From JAKOUY01 sp037045185 (lineage in GTDB: Bacteria; Actinomycetota; Acidimicrobiia; Acidimicrobiales; Ilumatobacteraceae), in assembly GCA_037045185.1 (NCBI GenBank), contig JBAOHQ010000014.1, positions 62,001 to 126,000 on the forward strand: DNA of 64,000 nt, given 5' to 3'. A program made the translations under genes and the position numbers. How positions within the stretch are numbered: position 1 is the stretch's first letter; each line of letters opens with the position of its first letter. Below the pieces are notes generated by a model. That model was not told the origin of the DNA, did not search any database, and saw only the letters and a program-made list of their open reading frames with translations. Positions 1-8,686 of this stretch are shown piece after piece.

Positions 1-444
1 TACGCCGACGGCGAGGAGTTGCTGGCCGTTCCGGCGCTGACGCTGGACGCCGCGTTCGTCCACCTCAACCGCGCCGACCGGCGCGGCAACGCCCAGTTCC
101 TCGGTCCCGACCTGTACTTCGACGACCTGTTCCTCGGGGCGGCGCGGCCCGGTCATCGGTTCGTGTCCTGTGAGCGCGTCATCGCCACCGAGGACCTGCT
201 GACCGAAGGAAGCTTCCATACCCTGCGGATCAACCGCTCGATGGTGGACGGCGTGATCGAGGCCCCCAACGGCGCGCACTTCACCAACTGCCAACCGGAC
301 TACGAGCGTGACGAGACGTTCCAGAAGGCCTACGCCGCCGCGGCCGCGGACCCGCAGCACTGGGCGGCGTTCACCGAGCGGTTCCTCAGCGGATCAGAGG
401 CGGACTACCAAGCGGCGGTCAACCAGTGGAAGGCGGAGCAGTGA
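1..444 (+). CDS. ipdA: IpdA-like CoA-transferase-fold subunit (5' partial)
   Basis: The frame is open from base 1, so the N-terminus lies outside the window; 147 residues are visible. They include the stretch HLNRADRRGNAQFLG and a C-terminal half typical of the alpha subunit of class I CoA transferases. In Mycobacterium tuberculosis IpdA pairs with IpdB to hydrolyse the last carbocyclic ring of steroid catabolism (COCHEA-CoA). Its stop overlaps the GTG of the IpdB-like gene, so the two are translationally coupled, and an IpdC-like gene follows as in mycobacteria. That three-gene order is the strongest argument for IpdA over a generic 3-oxoacid CoA-transferase. Confidence 0.82.
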   Translation, partial: YADGEELLAVPALTLDAAFVHLNRADRRGNAQFLGPDLYFDDLFLGAARPGHRFVSCERVIATEDLLTEGSFHTLRINRSMVDGVIEAPNGAHFTNCQPDYERDETFQKAYAAAAADPQHWAAFTERFLSGSEADYQAAVNQWKAEQ

Positions 445-1190
445 CGAACCTGGCCGACATCGTGATCTGCGCCGCGGCCGATGCCTTCCGCGGCGACGGC
501 GAGATCTTCGCCTCCGGGATGGGCACCATCCCGATGCTCGGGGCCCGCCTGGCACGCAGCACCTTCGAGCCCGATCTGCTGGTCAGCGACGGCGAGGCGT
601 TCTTCGTGGCCAACGAGCTGCCCGTCGGCGGCACGACCAAGCTCATCGAAGGCTGGATCCCGTTCCGCTCGGTGTTCGACACGCTGTGGGGCGGGCGCCG
701 TCACGTGATGATGGGTGCGTCCCAAATGGATGCCAGGGGCAACTCGAACATCGCCAACATCGGGCCGTGGGCCAAGCCCAAGGCGCAGCTGCTGGGAGTG
801 CGCGGCGGTCCAGGAAACACCATCAGCCACACCGTCAGCTTCTGGATCCCCGGGCACACCGTCAAGGTGTTCTGCGAGCGCGTCGACATGGTCAGCGGCA
901 TCGGCTACGACCGGGCAGGGGCGCTGGGACCCGCCGTGCAGCGGATGCACGAGTTGCGCCGGGTGGTCACCAACCTGGCGGTGCTCGACTTCGACAACGC
1001 CGCCAGGCGGCTCCGACTGCGCAGCATCCACCCGGGGATCGCCGTCGCCGACGTCGTCGCCGCCACCGGCTTCGAACTCGACATCCCCGAGCACGTCCCC
1101 ACCACACCGCTGCCCGACGACACCGCCCTGGCCACCATCGACCGGCTGGACCCCAAGGGGTTCCGCCTGCGTGAGGTCCCCAACCCGTGA
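441..1190 (+). CDS. ipdB: IpdB-like CoA-transferase-fold subunit
   Basis: This 249-residue protein is close in length to mycobacterial IpdB. I start it at GTG 441, which overlaps the IpdA stop; an in-frame GTG at 426 would add five residues. It begins MTNLADIVICAAADAFRGDG and carries the beta-subunit features of class I CoA transferases (ASGMGTIPMLGARLA, then QMDARGNSNIAN). With IpdA it is expected to form the heteromeric ring-opening hydrolase acting on the C/D-ring remnant of steroids. The 3' end overlaps the next gene by 4 bp (GTGA). Confidence 0.85.
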   Translation: MTNLADIVICAAADAFRGDGEIFASGMGTIPMLGARLARSTFEPDLLVSDGEAFFVANELPVGGTTKLIEGWIPFRSVFDTLWGGRRHVMMGASQMDARGNSNIANIGPWAKPKAQLLGVRGGPGNTISHTVSFWIPGHTVKVFCERVDMVSGIGYDRAGALGPAVQRMHELRRVVTNLAVLDFDNAARRLRLRSIHPGIAVADVVAATGFELDIPEHVPTTPLPDDTALATIDRLDPKGFRLREVPNP

Positions 1191-2248
1191 ACCCGCGGCT
1201 GCACACCTCGCTGTGCGACCTGGCCGGGATCGACGTGCCCATCGTCCAGACGGGCATGGGCTGGGTGGCCGGCCCGCGGCTGGTGTCGGCCACCGCCAAC
1301 GCCGGGGCGCTCGGCATCCTGGCCAGCGCCACCATGGACTTCGAGCAGCTGCGCGCCGCGGTGGCCGAGGTCCGCTCACGAACCACCCGACCGTTCGGCG
1401 TCAACCTGCGCGCCGACGCCCACGACATCGACGAACGCGTCGCCCTGCTGATCGACCAGGGCATCGCCGTGGCCTCCTTCGCCCAGGCCCCGAAGGAGTC
1501 GTTGATCGGCCGCCTGCACGACGGGGGCGTCAAGGTGGTGCCGTCGATCGGCGCCAAGCGCCACGCCGAGAAGGTCCTGCAGTGGGGAGTCGACGCCGTG
1601 CTGGTGCAGGGCGGCGAGGGTGGCGGCCACACCGGCAGCGTGCCCACCAGCATCCTGCTCCCCCAGGTGGTGGACGCGGTGCGGGGCAGGATCCCGGTCA
1701 TCGCCGCCGGCGGGTTCTTCGACGGCCGCGGCCTGGTGGCCGCGCTGGCCTACGGCGCCGACGGCATCGCCATGGGAACCAGGTTCCTGCTCACCAGCGA
1801 CAGCGCCGTGCCGCAGGCGGTCAAGGACGTCTACCTGGGCAAGTCCGTCACCGAGACCACGGTGACCAAGCAGGTCGACGGAGTCCCCCACCGCGTGCTG
1901 AACACCGAACTGATCGACCAGCTCGAGTCCGGTCGCGGCAAGCTGCTGGCCCTGCCACGAGCGGCGCTGAACGCCCTGCGGTTCCGCAAGCTGACCGGCA
2001 TCGGCCTGCGCCAGATGGCGCGCGAGGGCCTGGCGATGCGAGCGAGCGGCGAGCTGAGCTGGACCCAGACGCTGATGGCCGCCAACACGCCGATGCTGCT
2101 GAAGGCCGCCCTGGTGGACGGCAAGGTGGACAGCGGGGTGATGGCCAGCGGCCAGGTCGTCGGCGTGATCGACGATCTGCCATCGTGCAAGGAATTGATC
2201 GACCGGATCATCGCCGAGGCCGAGGCCACCCTGGCCCGACTGGCATGA
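1187..2248 (+). CDS. ipdC: IpdC-like nitronate monooxygenase family flavoprotein
   Basis: The 353-residue protein has the fold markers of the 2-nitropropane dioxygenase/nitronate monooxygenase family. These are an N-terminal PIVQTGMGWVAGP, a phosphate-binding GGEGGGHTG near residue 145, and AAGGFFDGRGLVAALAYGAD followed by MGTRF for FMN binding. In mycobacterial steroid degradation the family member beside ipdAB is IpdC, a redox enzyme acting on the HIP-CoA-derived ring intermediate. Start GTG 1187 overlaps the ipdB stop. The order ipdA-ipdB-ipdC supports the assignment; the exact reaction is inferred from that context. Confidence 0.8.
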   Translation: MNPRLHTSLCDLAGIDVPIVQTGMGWVAGPRLVSATANAGALGILASATMDFEQLRAAVAEVRSRTTRPFGVNLRADAHDIDERVALLIDQGIAVASFAQAPKESLIGRLHDGGVKVVPSIGAKRHAEKVLQWGVDAVLVQGGEGGGHTGSVPTSILLPQVVDAVRGRIPVIAAGGFFDGRGLVAALAYGADGIAMGTRFLLTSDSAVPQAVKDVYLGKSVTETTVTKQVDGVPHRVLNTELIDQLESGRGKLLALPRAALNALRFRKLTGIGLRQMAREGLAMRASGELSWTQTLMAANTPMLLKAALVDGKVDSGVMASGQVVGVIDDLPSCKELIDRIIAEAEATLARLA

Positions 2249-2270
2249 ATCGCTGACCGACGGAGAGAAC

Positions 2271-2732
2271 ATGGCAAGCACCGTGCTGAACGGCCTCGAC
2301 GAGATCCGCGGTGCCGTGGGCGCCCACCTGGGCTACAGCGAGTGGCTCACCATCGACCAGCACCGCGTCAACCTCTTCGCCGAGGCAACCGGTGACCACC
2401 AGTGGATCCATGTGGACGTGGAGCGCGCCAAGGACGGCCCGTTCGGCGGGCCCATCGCCCACGGCTACCTGACGCTGTCGCTGAGCAACCTGTTCCTGCC
2501 GCAGATCCTGCGCGTCGACGGTGTCGATCTCGGCCTGAACTACGGCGCCAACAAGATCCGCTTCATGACGCCGGTGAAGGTTGGCGAGCGCGTCCGCGGC
2601 GGCGGCGAACTGGTCGAGGTCACCGATGTCCCGGGCGGCGTGCAGACACTGATCCGCATCACCATCGAGATCGAGGGCAACCCCAAGCCGGCGTGCGTGA
2701 TCGAGTCACTGTCGCGCTGGCTGACTTCGTGA
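2271..2732 (+). CDS. MaoC-like (R)-specific enoyl-CoA hydratase
   Basis: The 153-residue protein is a single hot-dog domain. The catalytic pair is visible as Asp42 and His47 in ATGDHQWIHVD, followed by GGPIAHGYLTLSL, the hydratase-2 pattern. It should hydrate trans-2-enoyl-CoA esters in beta-oxidation of the substrate handled by this operon. A GGAGAG ribosome-binding site lies just before ATG 2271, and the gene sits 22 bp after ipdC on the same strand. The specific substrate cannot be read from the sequence. Confidence 0.85.
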   Translation: MASTVLNGLDEIRGAVGAHLGYSEWLTIDQHRVNLFAEATGDHQWIHVDVERAKDGPFGGPIAHGYLTLSLSNLFLPQILRVDGVDLGLNYGANKIRFMTPVKVGERVRGGGELVEVTDVPGGVQTLIRITIEIEGNPKPACVIESLSRWLTS

Positions 2733-2745
2733 GCGACAGCGCTCC

Positions 2746-4005
2746 GTGAGCCAGTCGGCGTTGCGCACGCCGCGGTTCACGGCCTTCTTCGTCGCCGCGG
2801 CCATCTCCAACGCCGCCGGGTGGATGCAGACGGTGGCGGTCCCGGCGCTGCTGTTCGATCTCACCCACCAGTCGACCTGGCTCGGCCTGGCAACGGTGGC
2901 CAACATCGCTCCCGCCGTGCTCCTGGCGACACCGGCCGGCGTGCTGTCGGATCGCGTCGACCGGCGGTTGATCCTGCTGGCGACACAGTTGCTCCAGCTC
3001 GCCGCGGCGACGGCGCTGTGGTGGCTGTATCACACCGACCAGTTGACACCGGGGCGGATCCTGCTCGTGGGATTCGTCGGTGGGGTGGCGACCGGGTTCC
3101 AGAGCCCCACCTGGCAGGCCTTCATCCCCAGCCTGGTGCCGCAGGAGGCGATGCTCGATGCGGTCCGGTTGAACACCCTGCAGTTCACGTTGGCCAGAGC
3201 CGTCGGCCCGGCAGCCGCCGGTGTGGTCGTGAAGCAGTGGGGCATCAGCTGGGCGATCGGGATCAACGCCGTCACCTACGTGTTGCCCGTGGTCGTCCTG
3301 CTGATCATCAGCACGCCGCGAAACGCGGTGATGGGCGCCGGGACCCGGGCCCTCGACGCGTTGCGCGACGGCGCGCGGTACGTGTGGCGCGAGCGTGGGC
3401 TGCGCCTGGTGGTTCTGCTGTCACTGCTGACGGCCACGCTCGGGCAGAGCTTCCAGTTCATCGCCCCGGCCATCTCCAAACGGATCTTCGGCCACTCCTC
3501 GGAGGACAACTCGACCCTGCTCGCCGCCCTCGGCGTGGGTGGGTTGGTCGCTGCGCTCTTCGCCAGGCGGCTGATCTCCCACCGCGCCCGCTTGCCCCAC
3601 GCGATGACCGCAGTGCTGGCGCTGTACGCCGTGACCCCGCTGCTGGTGGCGGCCACCAGCGACTTCCGCGTTGGGGTCGCCGGCTACTTCCTCGGCGGCA
3701 TGGCCCACGTGATCAACGCGGTGTCGATCAATGCCTTCATCCAGTCCTACGCACCCGACCACCTGCGCGGCCGGGTAATGAGCTTCTACCTGCTCGCCAT
3801 CCTCGGCGGCATCCAGGTCGGGACGTTCCTGATGGGCTGGCTGGGTGACCGGATCGGCATGCGCGTCACGGTGCTGGTGGACGCCGCGGCGATGACCGTG
3901 ATCTCTGCCTGGCTGGTCGAGCGTGGCGCACTGCGCGTGCTCGGCGAGTTCTCACCGGATTCTCACCACGAGGGTGCTACCCCCGGCGTTACGGTGACGG
4001 CATGA
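2746..4005 (+). CDS. MFS transporter (MFS_3/EntS-like exporter family)
   Basis: The 419-residue protein has about twelve hydrophobic segments. It carries the loop signature GVLSDRVDRRLIL between helices 2 and 3 and a matching GWLGDRIGMRV in the second half, typical of the enterobactin-exporter-type MFS_3 family. It starts at GTG 2746, 13 bp after the MaoC gene, and overlaps the next gene by 4 bp. Its position at the end of the Ipd operon suggests transport of a pathway compound or general efflux; the sequence gives no direct substrate evidence. Confidence 0.8.
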   Translation: MSQSALRTPRFTAFFVAAAISNAAGWMQTVAVPALLFDLTHQSTWLGLATVANIAPAVLLATPAGVLSDRVDRRLILLATQLLQLAAATALWWLYHTDQLTPGRILLVGFVGGVATGFQSPTWQAFIPSLVPQEAMLDAVRLNTLQFTLARAVGPAAAGVVVKQWGISWAIGINAVTYVLPVVVLLIISTPRNAVMGAGTRALDALRDGARYVWRERGLRLVVLLSLLTATLGQSFQFIAPAISKRIFGHSSEDNSTLLAALGVGGLVAALFARRLISHRARLPHAMTAVLALYAVTPLLVAATSDFRVGVAGYFLGGMAHVINAVSINAFIQSYAPDHLRGRVMSFYLLAILGGIQVGTFLMGWLGDRIGMRVTVLVDAAAMTVISAWLVERGALRVLGEFSPDSHHEGATPGVTVTA

Positions 4006-4364
4006 CACGCCGCCTGTTCGTCGCCACCACGGTTGGATGCGGGCTCCTGCTCGCCGCAGCCGCACCCGCCCTCGCCCAGGAAGGCCCGGGCCGTGGGTTC
4101 CGCGGCCACGGCCGCGGACGGCACTGGATCGGCGCAGCGATCATCGTCGCGGCGCTTGCCGCCGTCATCGCCCTCACCTGGTTCCTGGCCCGGCACCGCT
4201 CGACCAGCGCCGCGCCCACCACCCCGGCGCCCGCCGCGCCGCCGTCGCCCACCGCAGTCGCCGAGGCGATCCTCGCCGAGCGCCTGGCCCGCGGTGAGAT
4301 CGGCCCGGACGACTACCGCGCCGCCTTGTCGGCCCTGCGCCCCGACCTGGTGACGACCCGCTGA
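4002..4364 (+). CDS. Secreted/membrane protein with C-terminal SHOCT-like motif
   Basis: The 120-residue protein has an N-terminal signal peptide (LLLAAAAPALAQ, residues about 11-25) and a Gly/Arg/His-rich patch. A transmembrane helix follows (IGAAIIVAALAAVIALTWFL, about residues 46-66), then a Pro/Ala-rich linker. The C-terminal stretch AEAILAERLARGEIGPDDY matches the short SHOCT motif. It overlaps the MFS stop (ATGA) and may be cotranslated with it. SHOCT domains are often oligomerisation modules; no specific role can be assigned. It ends 13 bp from the convergent MerB-like gene. Confidence 0.7.
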   Translation: MTRRLFVATTVGCGLLLAAAAPALAQEGPGRGFRGHGRGRHWIGAAIIVAALAAVIALTWFLARHRSTSAAPTTPAPAAPPSPTAVAEAILAERLARGEIGPDDYRAALSALRPDLVTTR

Positions 4365-4377
4365 GCGGTCCTGGCCG

Positions 4378-5103
4378 CTACAACCCCCAGGGGGACAGGT
4401 CGACGCCCAGGTTGGTGAGGTGGGTGATCAGTCCCTCCGGGTTCATCGAGATGCTCGGCCAGTGGTAGTCCCAGCCACGCACGCCGATCGACGGCTCGAC
4501 AAAGGTCTTGACCTGCTCCAGCGTGAACAGGATGCCGCGCCGACCGATCTGCTTCTCGAAGTCCAGCGCGTGGTCGGCATCGATCACCATGTTGACGTGA
4601 TCGCACATCGACTTCATGTCGTCGTGGACCCAATCCCACAACGGTGACGACCAGTGCACCAGCGGATCGGGATGGCTGGTCCGGGTCACGGCGAACTCCC
4701 GCGAGTTGAACGACATCGGCGCCAGGCAGCAGGCGCAGTAGGTCTCCAGGCGGACTTCCTTGCCGGCGAAGTGCGGCATCTTCGACACCGCGACGGCCTC
4801 GTGGGCGCAGCCGATGAACGAGTGGAAGCGGTCGTCGATGTACATCTCCACCTGGCTGGGGAACGACGAGTACGGCGGGATCTTGATGATGTCGCAGTTC
4901 GGCGAGTCCTGATCGACCACCATGACGATGCCGGTCTGCAGTTCCTTGTAGGCCTGCACCAGGTCTCGCCGCGACAGCCCGGTGCCCTCGTGGGCCTGGC
5001 GCAGGTTCGGGCCGCGGCCGTGCTCGGCCCAGAAGTCGAAGATGTACTGGCGGGCGAGCAGGGCACGCTCGCTCCACTCCAGGCGGGGCACGTACTGGGC
5101 CAT
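4378..5103 (-). CDS. Organomercurial lyase (MerB)-fold protein beside a P450
   Basis: The 241-residue protein starts at ATG 5103, with AAAGGA upstream. The N-terminal ~65 residues look like a winged helix (TGLSRRDLVQAYKELQ). The rest aligns by eye with MerB: MYIDDRFHSFIGCAHE matches the MerB segment carrying Cys96/Asp99, TYCACC matches the region of Cys117, and SMCDHVNMV matches the Cys159 segment. So both catalytic cysteines appear kept (Cys99 and Cys167 here), while the catalytic Asp is Glu102. It sits 10 bp downstream of the P450 gene, apparently in the same operon, which argues against mercury resistance as its main job. The function is unknown. Confidence 0.6.
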   Translation of the reverse strand: MAQYVPRLEWSERALLARQYIFDFWAEHGRGPNLRQAHEGTGLSRRDLVQAYKELQTGIVMVVDQDSPNCDIIKIPPYSSFPSQVEMYIDDRFHSFIGCAHEAVAVSKMPHFAGKEVRLETYCACCLAPMSFNSREFAVTRTSHPDPLVHWSSPLWDWVHDDMKSMCDHVNMVIDADHALDFEKQIGRRGILFTLEQVKTFVEPSIGVRGWDYHWPSISMNPEGLITHLTNLGVDLSPWGL

Positions 5104-5113
5104 GGGTGTCCTT

Positions 5114-6307
5114 TCAGTCGAACACGACGGGGAGCGTGGTGAGCCCACGCACGAACGACGAGTGGCCGTAGCGCAGCGGTGCGTCCGGGTCGGCAAGGCG
5201 CAGGTGCGGCAGGCGGGACAGCAGCTCGCTGAACACCAGCGTCAACTCCAGGCGGGCCAGTTGGGCGCCCAGGCACAGGTGCGGGCCGAAGCCGAACGCC
5301 AGGTGCGGGTTGGGATGGCGGGTCACGTCGAAGGCGAACGGCCGGTCGAACACGTCCTCGTCCCGGTTCGCCGACAGGTAGGCCATGAGCACTTGCGAGC
5401 CCGCCGGGATGGTGACGCCGCGCACCTCGACATCCTCGGTGGTGGTGCGATTCATGTGGTTGATCGGCGTGACCCAGCGGACGCACTCCTCCACCACCGC
5501 TGGCGACAGTTCGCCGGAGTCCAACGAACCGCGGGCGATCGCCATTTCCTCGTGATGGCCCAGCATGGCGTGCACGCCGCCGGCGATGACGTTGCGCGTC
5601 GTCTCGTTCCCGCCCACCAGCAACAGCAGCGAGTTGCCCACGAGGTGGTCGTGATCGAGGCGCTGCCCGTCGGCCTCGCCGTGCACCAGGGCGCTGACCA
5701 GATCGTCGCCGGGATGGGTCCGGCGGTGCTCGATGATCCGCGAGATGTACTCGTGGTACTCGAACGCCGCGGTGACCACCTCGTCGGTCACGTACTCGGG
5801 CTTGTCCGATCCGGTGATCATCACGTCGCTCCAGTGCTGGAGCCGGGCGTAGTCCTCCTCCGGCGCCCCGAGCATCTCGCCGATCAGGGTCATCGGCAGC
5901 GGCTTGGCGATGTCGGCGACGATGTCGCAGTGACCCTGATCGATCACCGCGTCGACCAGCCGGGTGGTGACGGCCTGGACGTGGTGGGCGTACTGCTGCA
6001 TCTGGCGATGGGTGAAGCCCTGGGCCACGAGGCGCCGCTGGGCGGCATGCCACGGGTCGTCGCTGTCGATCAGCGAGGGCTGCGGTCGGCCGTTGGGGCG
6101 TGAACCGGCGGCGCTGCTGAAGATGGTGGGCTGGCGCTCGCACCACCTGACGTCCTCGTGCTTGGCCACCACCCAGATGCCATGGGGGTCGCGGTACACG
6201 GGCCGGTTGGCCCGCATCCAGGTGAAGAAGGGGTGCGGGTCACGCTGGTAGAGGTCCCGGTCGAGGCAGTCCTGGGCCGACCAGTCGATCTCGGTGGTGG
6301 TGGTCAC
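5114..6307 (-). CDS. Cytochrome P450, CYP142/CYP125-like steroid side-chain hydroxylase
   Basis: The 397-residue P450 has the I-helix LLLLVGGNETTRN, an ExxR motif in EECVRW, and the heme loop FGFGPHLCLGAQLARLEL with Cys345 as axial ligand. Overall it resembles mycobacterial CYP142 closely in layout, from the N-terminal WMRANRPVYRD to the C-terminal FVRGLTTLPVVFD. CYP142 oxidises the terminal side-chain carbon of cholest-4-en-3-one to the acid. Its start overlaps the upstream CaiB gene by 4 bp. A different isoprenoid or alkane substrate remains possible. No dedicated ferredoxin is adjacent. Confidence 0.82.
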   Translation of the reverse strand: MTTTTEIDWSAQDCLDRDLYQRDPHPFFTWMRANRPVYRDPHGIWVVAKHEDVRWCERQPTIFSSAAGSRPNGRPQPSLIDSDDPWHAAQRRLVAQGFTHRQMQQYAHHVQAVTTRLVDAVIDQGHCDIVADIAKPLPMTLIGEMLGAPEEDYARLQHWSDVMITGSDKPEYVTDEVVTAAFEYHEYISRIIEHRRTHPGDDLVSALVHGEADGQRLDHDHLVGNSLLLLVGGNETTRNVIAGGVHAMLGHHEEMAIARGSLDSGELSPAVVEECVRWVTPINHMNRTTTEDVEVRGVTIPAGSQVLMAYLSANRDEDVFDRPFAFDVTRHPNPHLAFGFGPHLCLGAQLARLELTLVFSELLSRLPHLRLADPDAPLRYGHSSFVRGLTTLPVVFD

Positions 6308-7551
6308 GCGATGACTCCTTGTCCGCGAAGTTCGTCCAGTTCGAATGCCGTCAGCCCCAACTCGGCCTCCAGCACGCTGTCGGTGTGTTCACCCTGCCAG
6401 GGTGGGCGGGCCTCTGGCTGAGACTCGAAGCCCACCAGGCGCACCGGGTTCCCCGGGATGACCACGGGATCGGCCGGCCCGTCGGTGCGTTCCAGCTCCA
6501 CGATCATGTCCCGGGCGCGCAGGTGCGGGTCGTCGATCACCTGCTGGGCGCTGAACACTGGGCCGGCGGCGATCCCCGCTCCGGCCAGGGCGTGGCAGGC
6601 CTCGGTGTTGGTCATCGACGCGGCCCACTCCTTGACCCCGGCGCGCAGGACGTCCATGTGCCGGCGCCATCCCACGCGGGTCGCGAAGCGCTCATCGGTG
6701 ACCCACTCGGGATGACCGACGAGGTCGGCCAGGCGTTCGAACTCGTGCTCCCGGCCCACCTGAATGATGAGCCACCCGGTGCCGGCCTCGAAGCCGTCGA
6801 GGATCATCTTCAACCCCTCACCCGGGTCGGGCCGCTCGCCCATCGACCAGTAGTTGGCGACGACGTCGGCGAACGCCATCATCGAGTCGAACATGGCCAC
6901 GTCGACGTACGTGCCCTGGCCGGTGCGGTCACGGTGGTGCAGCGCGGCGAGGACGCCGATGATGCCGAACAGCGACGAACCGATGTCGCCGAGGGCGCCC
7001 ACCGGCGAGGGGTTCGGGGGGACGGCGGCCGGGCGCTTCCAGTCGTACATCCCGCTCATCGCCTCGGCAATGGCCGCGTAGGCCGGCCACCCGCCGTACG
7101 GCGACGGCACGGTGTTGCCGAACCCGGACACCGAGAGGTAGATGACGCCGGGGTGCACGGCGCGGACATCCTCGTAGCCGAGCCCCATCTTGGCGGCAGC
7201 GCCGCCCTTGAAGTTCTCGCCGACGATGTCGAACCTCGGCGCCAGGCGCAGGATCAGCTCACGGCCGGCCGGTGACTTGAGGTCGACGCAGATCGAGCGC
7301 TTGCCCAAGTTGTTGCGCAGGAACGTGGCCCCGGCGCGCTTGCCGGCGCCGTCCACCATCGCCGGCAGCGATCCGCGGCCAAGATCGCCGGTGACCGGAT
7401 GCTCCACCTTCACCACGTCTGCGCCGAGGCGGGCCAGCAGTTGGGTACCGAAGGGCATCGCTTGCATCTGCTCCAGCGCCAGGACGCGCACGCCGGCCAG
7501 TGGGCCGTGGCGTGGGGCGTCGGGATCCAACGGTTGCGGACCGACTCGCAT
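6304..7551 (-). CDS. CaiB/BaiF family type III CoA-transferase
   Basis: The 415-residue protein has the family N-terminus LAGVRVLALEQMQAMPFGTQ, the motif GADVVKVEHP, and the nucleophile Asp189 in GALGDIGSSLFG. Type III CoA transferases move CoA between acids. Here it would activate or exchange the acid formed by the P450, whose start its stop overlaps. It is the first gene of the minus-strand operon CaiB, P450, MerB-like. The promoter region upstream (7552-7610) is shared with a divergent F420 oxidoreductase and holds a palindromic operator. Confidence 0.85.
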   Translation of the reverse strand: MRVGPQPLDPDAPRHGPLAGVRVLALEQMQAMPFGTQLLARLGADVVKVEHPVTGDLGRGSLPAMVDGAGKRAGATFLRNNLGKRSICVDLKSPAGRELILRLAPRFDIVGENFKGGAAAKMGLGYEDVRAVHPGVIYLSVSGFGNTVPSPYGGWPAYAAIAEAMSGMYDWKRPAAVPPNPSPVGALGDIGSSLFGIIGVLAALHHRDRTGQGTYVDVAMFDSMMAFADVVANYWSMGERPDPGEGLKMILDGFEAGTGWLIIQVGREHEFERLADLVGHPEWVTDERFATRVGWRRHMDVLRAGVKEWAASMTNTEACHALAGAGIAAGPVFSAQQVIDDPHLRARDMIVELERTDGPADPVVIPGNPVRLVGFESQPEARPPWQGEHTDSVLEAELGLTAFELDELRGQGVIA

Positions 7552-7564
7552 GGTCGAACGGTAT

Positions 7565-7579
7565 CTGACACGACGTCAG
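7565..7579. promoter_or_regulatory. Palindromic operator, CTGAC-N5-GTCAG (site A)
   Basis: A perfect 5-bp inverted repeat with a 5-bp spacer (CTGACACGACGTCAG) lies in the 59-bp region between the divergent CaiB gene and the F420 oxidoreductase. The left flank is TAT. Four more copies with the same spacing lie at 10767, 46756, 52215 and 60597. The size and symmetry suit a TetR-family dimer. It probably controls both divergent genes. Confidence 0.6.
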
Positions 7580-7610
7580 GTTCGACAAGCGGCCCTGGTA
7601 CCTTCGGCTC

Positions 7611-8525
7611 ATGAGCGCACCGATTCGCCTGGCGTTGACACCTCCCGTCGGCGGGCAGGTGATCGGCGACGACATCCACCTGCTCGTCGACATCGCCCGG
7701 ATCTGTGAGCAGGGCGCCGTCGACACGCTGGTCGTCGTGGACCACGTGATCATGGGCGAGCGCCATGATCGGTACGACTGGGGCAGGTTCGCCTTCGGAA
7801 ACGGCGCTCCGTGGCCCGAGCCGCTGACCGTGATGGCGGCGATGGCCGGGGCCACGAGCCGGCTGCGCTTCGCCACGGGGATCCTGATCGCCGGCCTCCG
7901 CCGCCCGGCCTTGCTGGCCAAGACGGTGGCGACGCTCGACCGCCTGTCACTCGGGCGGATCGACCTCGGGGTCGGGATCGGCTGGCAGCCAGAGGAGTAC
8001 GAGGCGATGGACCTCGACTTCACCCGCCGCGGCCGGATCATGGACGAGACCATCGCCGCCTGCCAGCGCCTGTGGGCCGACGGTCCGGCGCACCTGCCGT
8101 CGGCGTCTGGGGAACTCGAGCGGACGTGGTGCGATCCGAAGCCGGTCCAGCCTGGTGGCCCGCCCATCTGGTTCAGCGGGGTGCTGCACGCCAACAACAT
8201 CCGGCGCATCGCCACCATGGGCCGCGGCTGGATCCCGATCATGGGGGCCACGACGGACGACATCACCACCGGCATCGGCGTGCTGCGCGACGCGCTGGCG
8301 GCCGAGGGCCGCGCCGCCGATGAGCTGCTGGTCCGCGCCCCGCTGCCGCTGGCTCGGGCCGGCGGCGCCGTCGACCTGGCCGCCACCCTGGCGGCCGCAC
8401 CCACCTTCGCCGCCGCAGGGGCCACCGAGGTCTCCCTGCCGATGTCGGTGTTCGTGTCGACCATGGCCGACGTGGAACCCTTCGTCGACCGCCTCACCGC
8501 CGCCTGGGCCTCCCTCTGGCCCTAA
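7611..8525 (+). CDS. LLM-class F420-dependent oxidoreductase
   Basis: The 304-residue protein has the luciferase-like TIM-barrel markers: LTPPVGGQVIGDD at the N-terminus, RLRFATGILIAGLRRPALLA, and LDRLSLGRIDLGVGIGWQPEEYEAMD. These are typical of F420-dependent oxidoreductases near actinobacterial steroid genes (an Rv3520c-type enzyme lies near CYP142 in mycobacteria). It is divergent from the CaiB-P450 operon and shares the site A operator. F420 use and the reaction are inferred from the family. Confidence 0.82.
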   Translation: MSAPIRLALTPPVGGQVIGDDIHLLVDIARICEQGAVDTLVVVDHVIMGERHDRYDWGRFAFGNGAPWPEPLTVMAAMAGATSRLRFATGILIAGLRRPALLAKTVATLDRLSLGRIDLGVGIGWQPEEYEAMDLDFTRRGRIMDETIAACQRLWADGPAHLPSASGELERTWCDPKPVQPGGPPIWFSGVLHANNIRRIATMGRGWIPIMGATTDDITTGIGVLRDALAAEGRAADELLVRAPLPLARAGGAVDLAATLAAAPTFAAAGATEVSLPMSVFVSTMADVEPFVDRLTAAWASLWP

Positions 8526-8568
8526 CCCCCGATCCGCCCCCAGCCCTCGCCCCCACCCCACCCCGTCG

Positions 8569-8615
8569 TTCATGTCACCTCATGAACGAATTGTTCGTTC
8601 ATGAGGTGACATGAA
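8569..8615. repeat. Long perfect palindrome (22-bp arms, 3-nt loop), element P1
   Basis: Arms 8569-8590 and 8594-8615 are exact reverse complements around the loop TTG. Each arm holds a smaller palindrome (TTCATG and CATGAA). A second copy lies at 52139-52189 and differs by compensating changes in both arms. It begins 44 bp after the F420 gene and ends 71 bp before the next start. There is no T-tract, so it is not a classical intrinsic terminator. Confidence 0.8.
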
Positions 8616-8686
8616 TGACGTTGGGTGCGGCGATGGGGCATCGGCGGTGTGATGATCTCCGGGGAAACGAACGCGAAGGGGGAGGC

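Noticed and set aside
1..1190. 3-oxoadipate or succinyl-CoA:3-ketoacid CoA-transferase instead of IpdAB
   Set aside because: The fold is the same, but the following IpdC-like gene and the steroid-type surroundings fit IpdAB better.
4378..5103. Mercury resistance locus
   Set aside because: Only a MerB-fold protein is present, with Asp replaced by Glu. No merA, merR or mercury transport gene is nearby, and it sits in a P450 operon.
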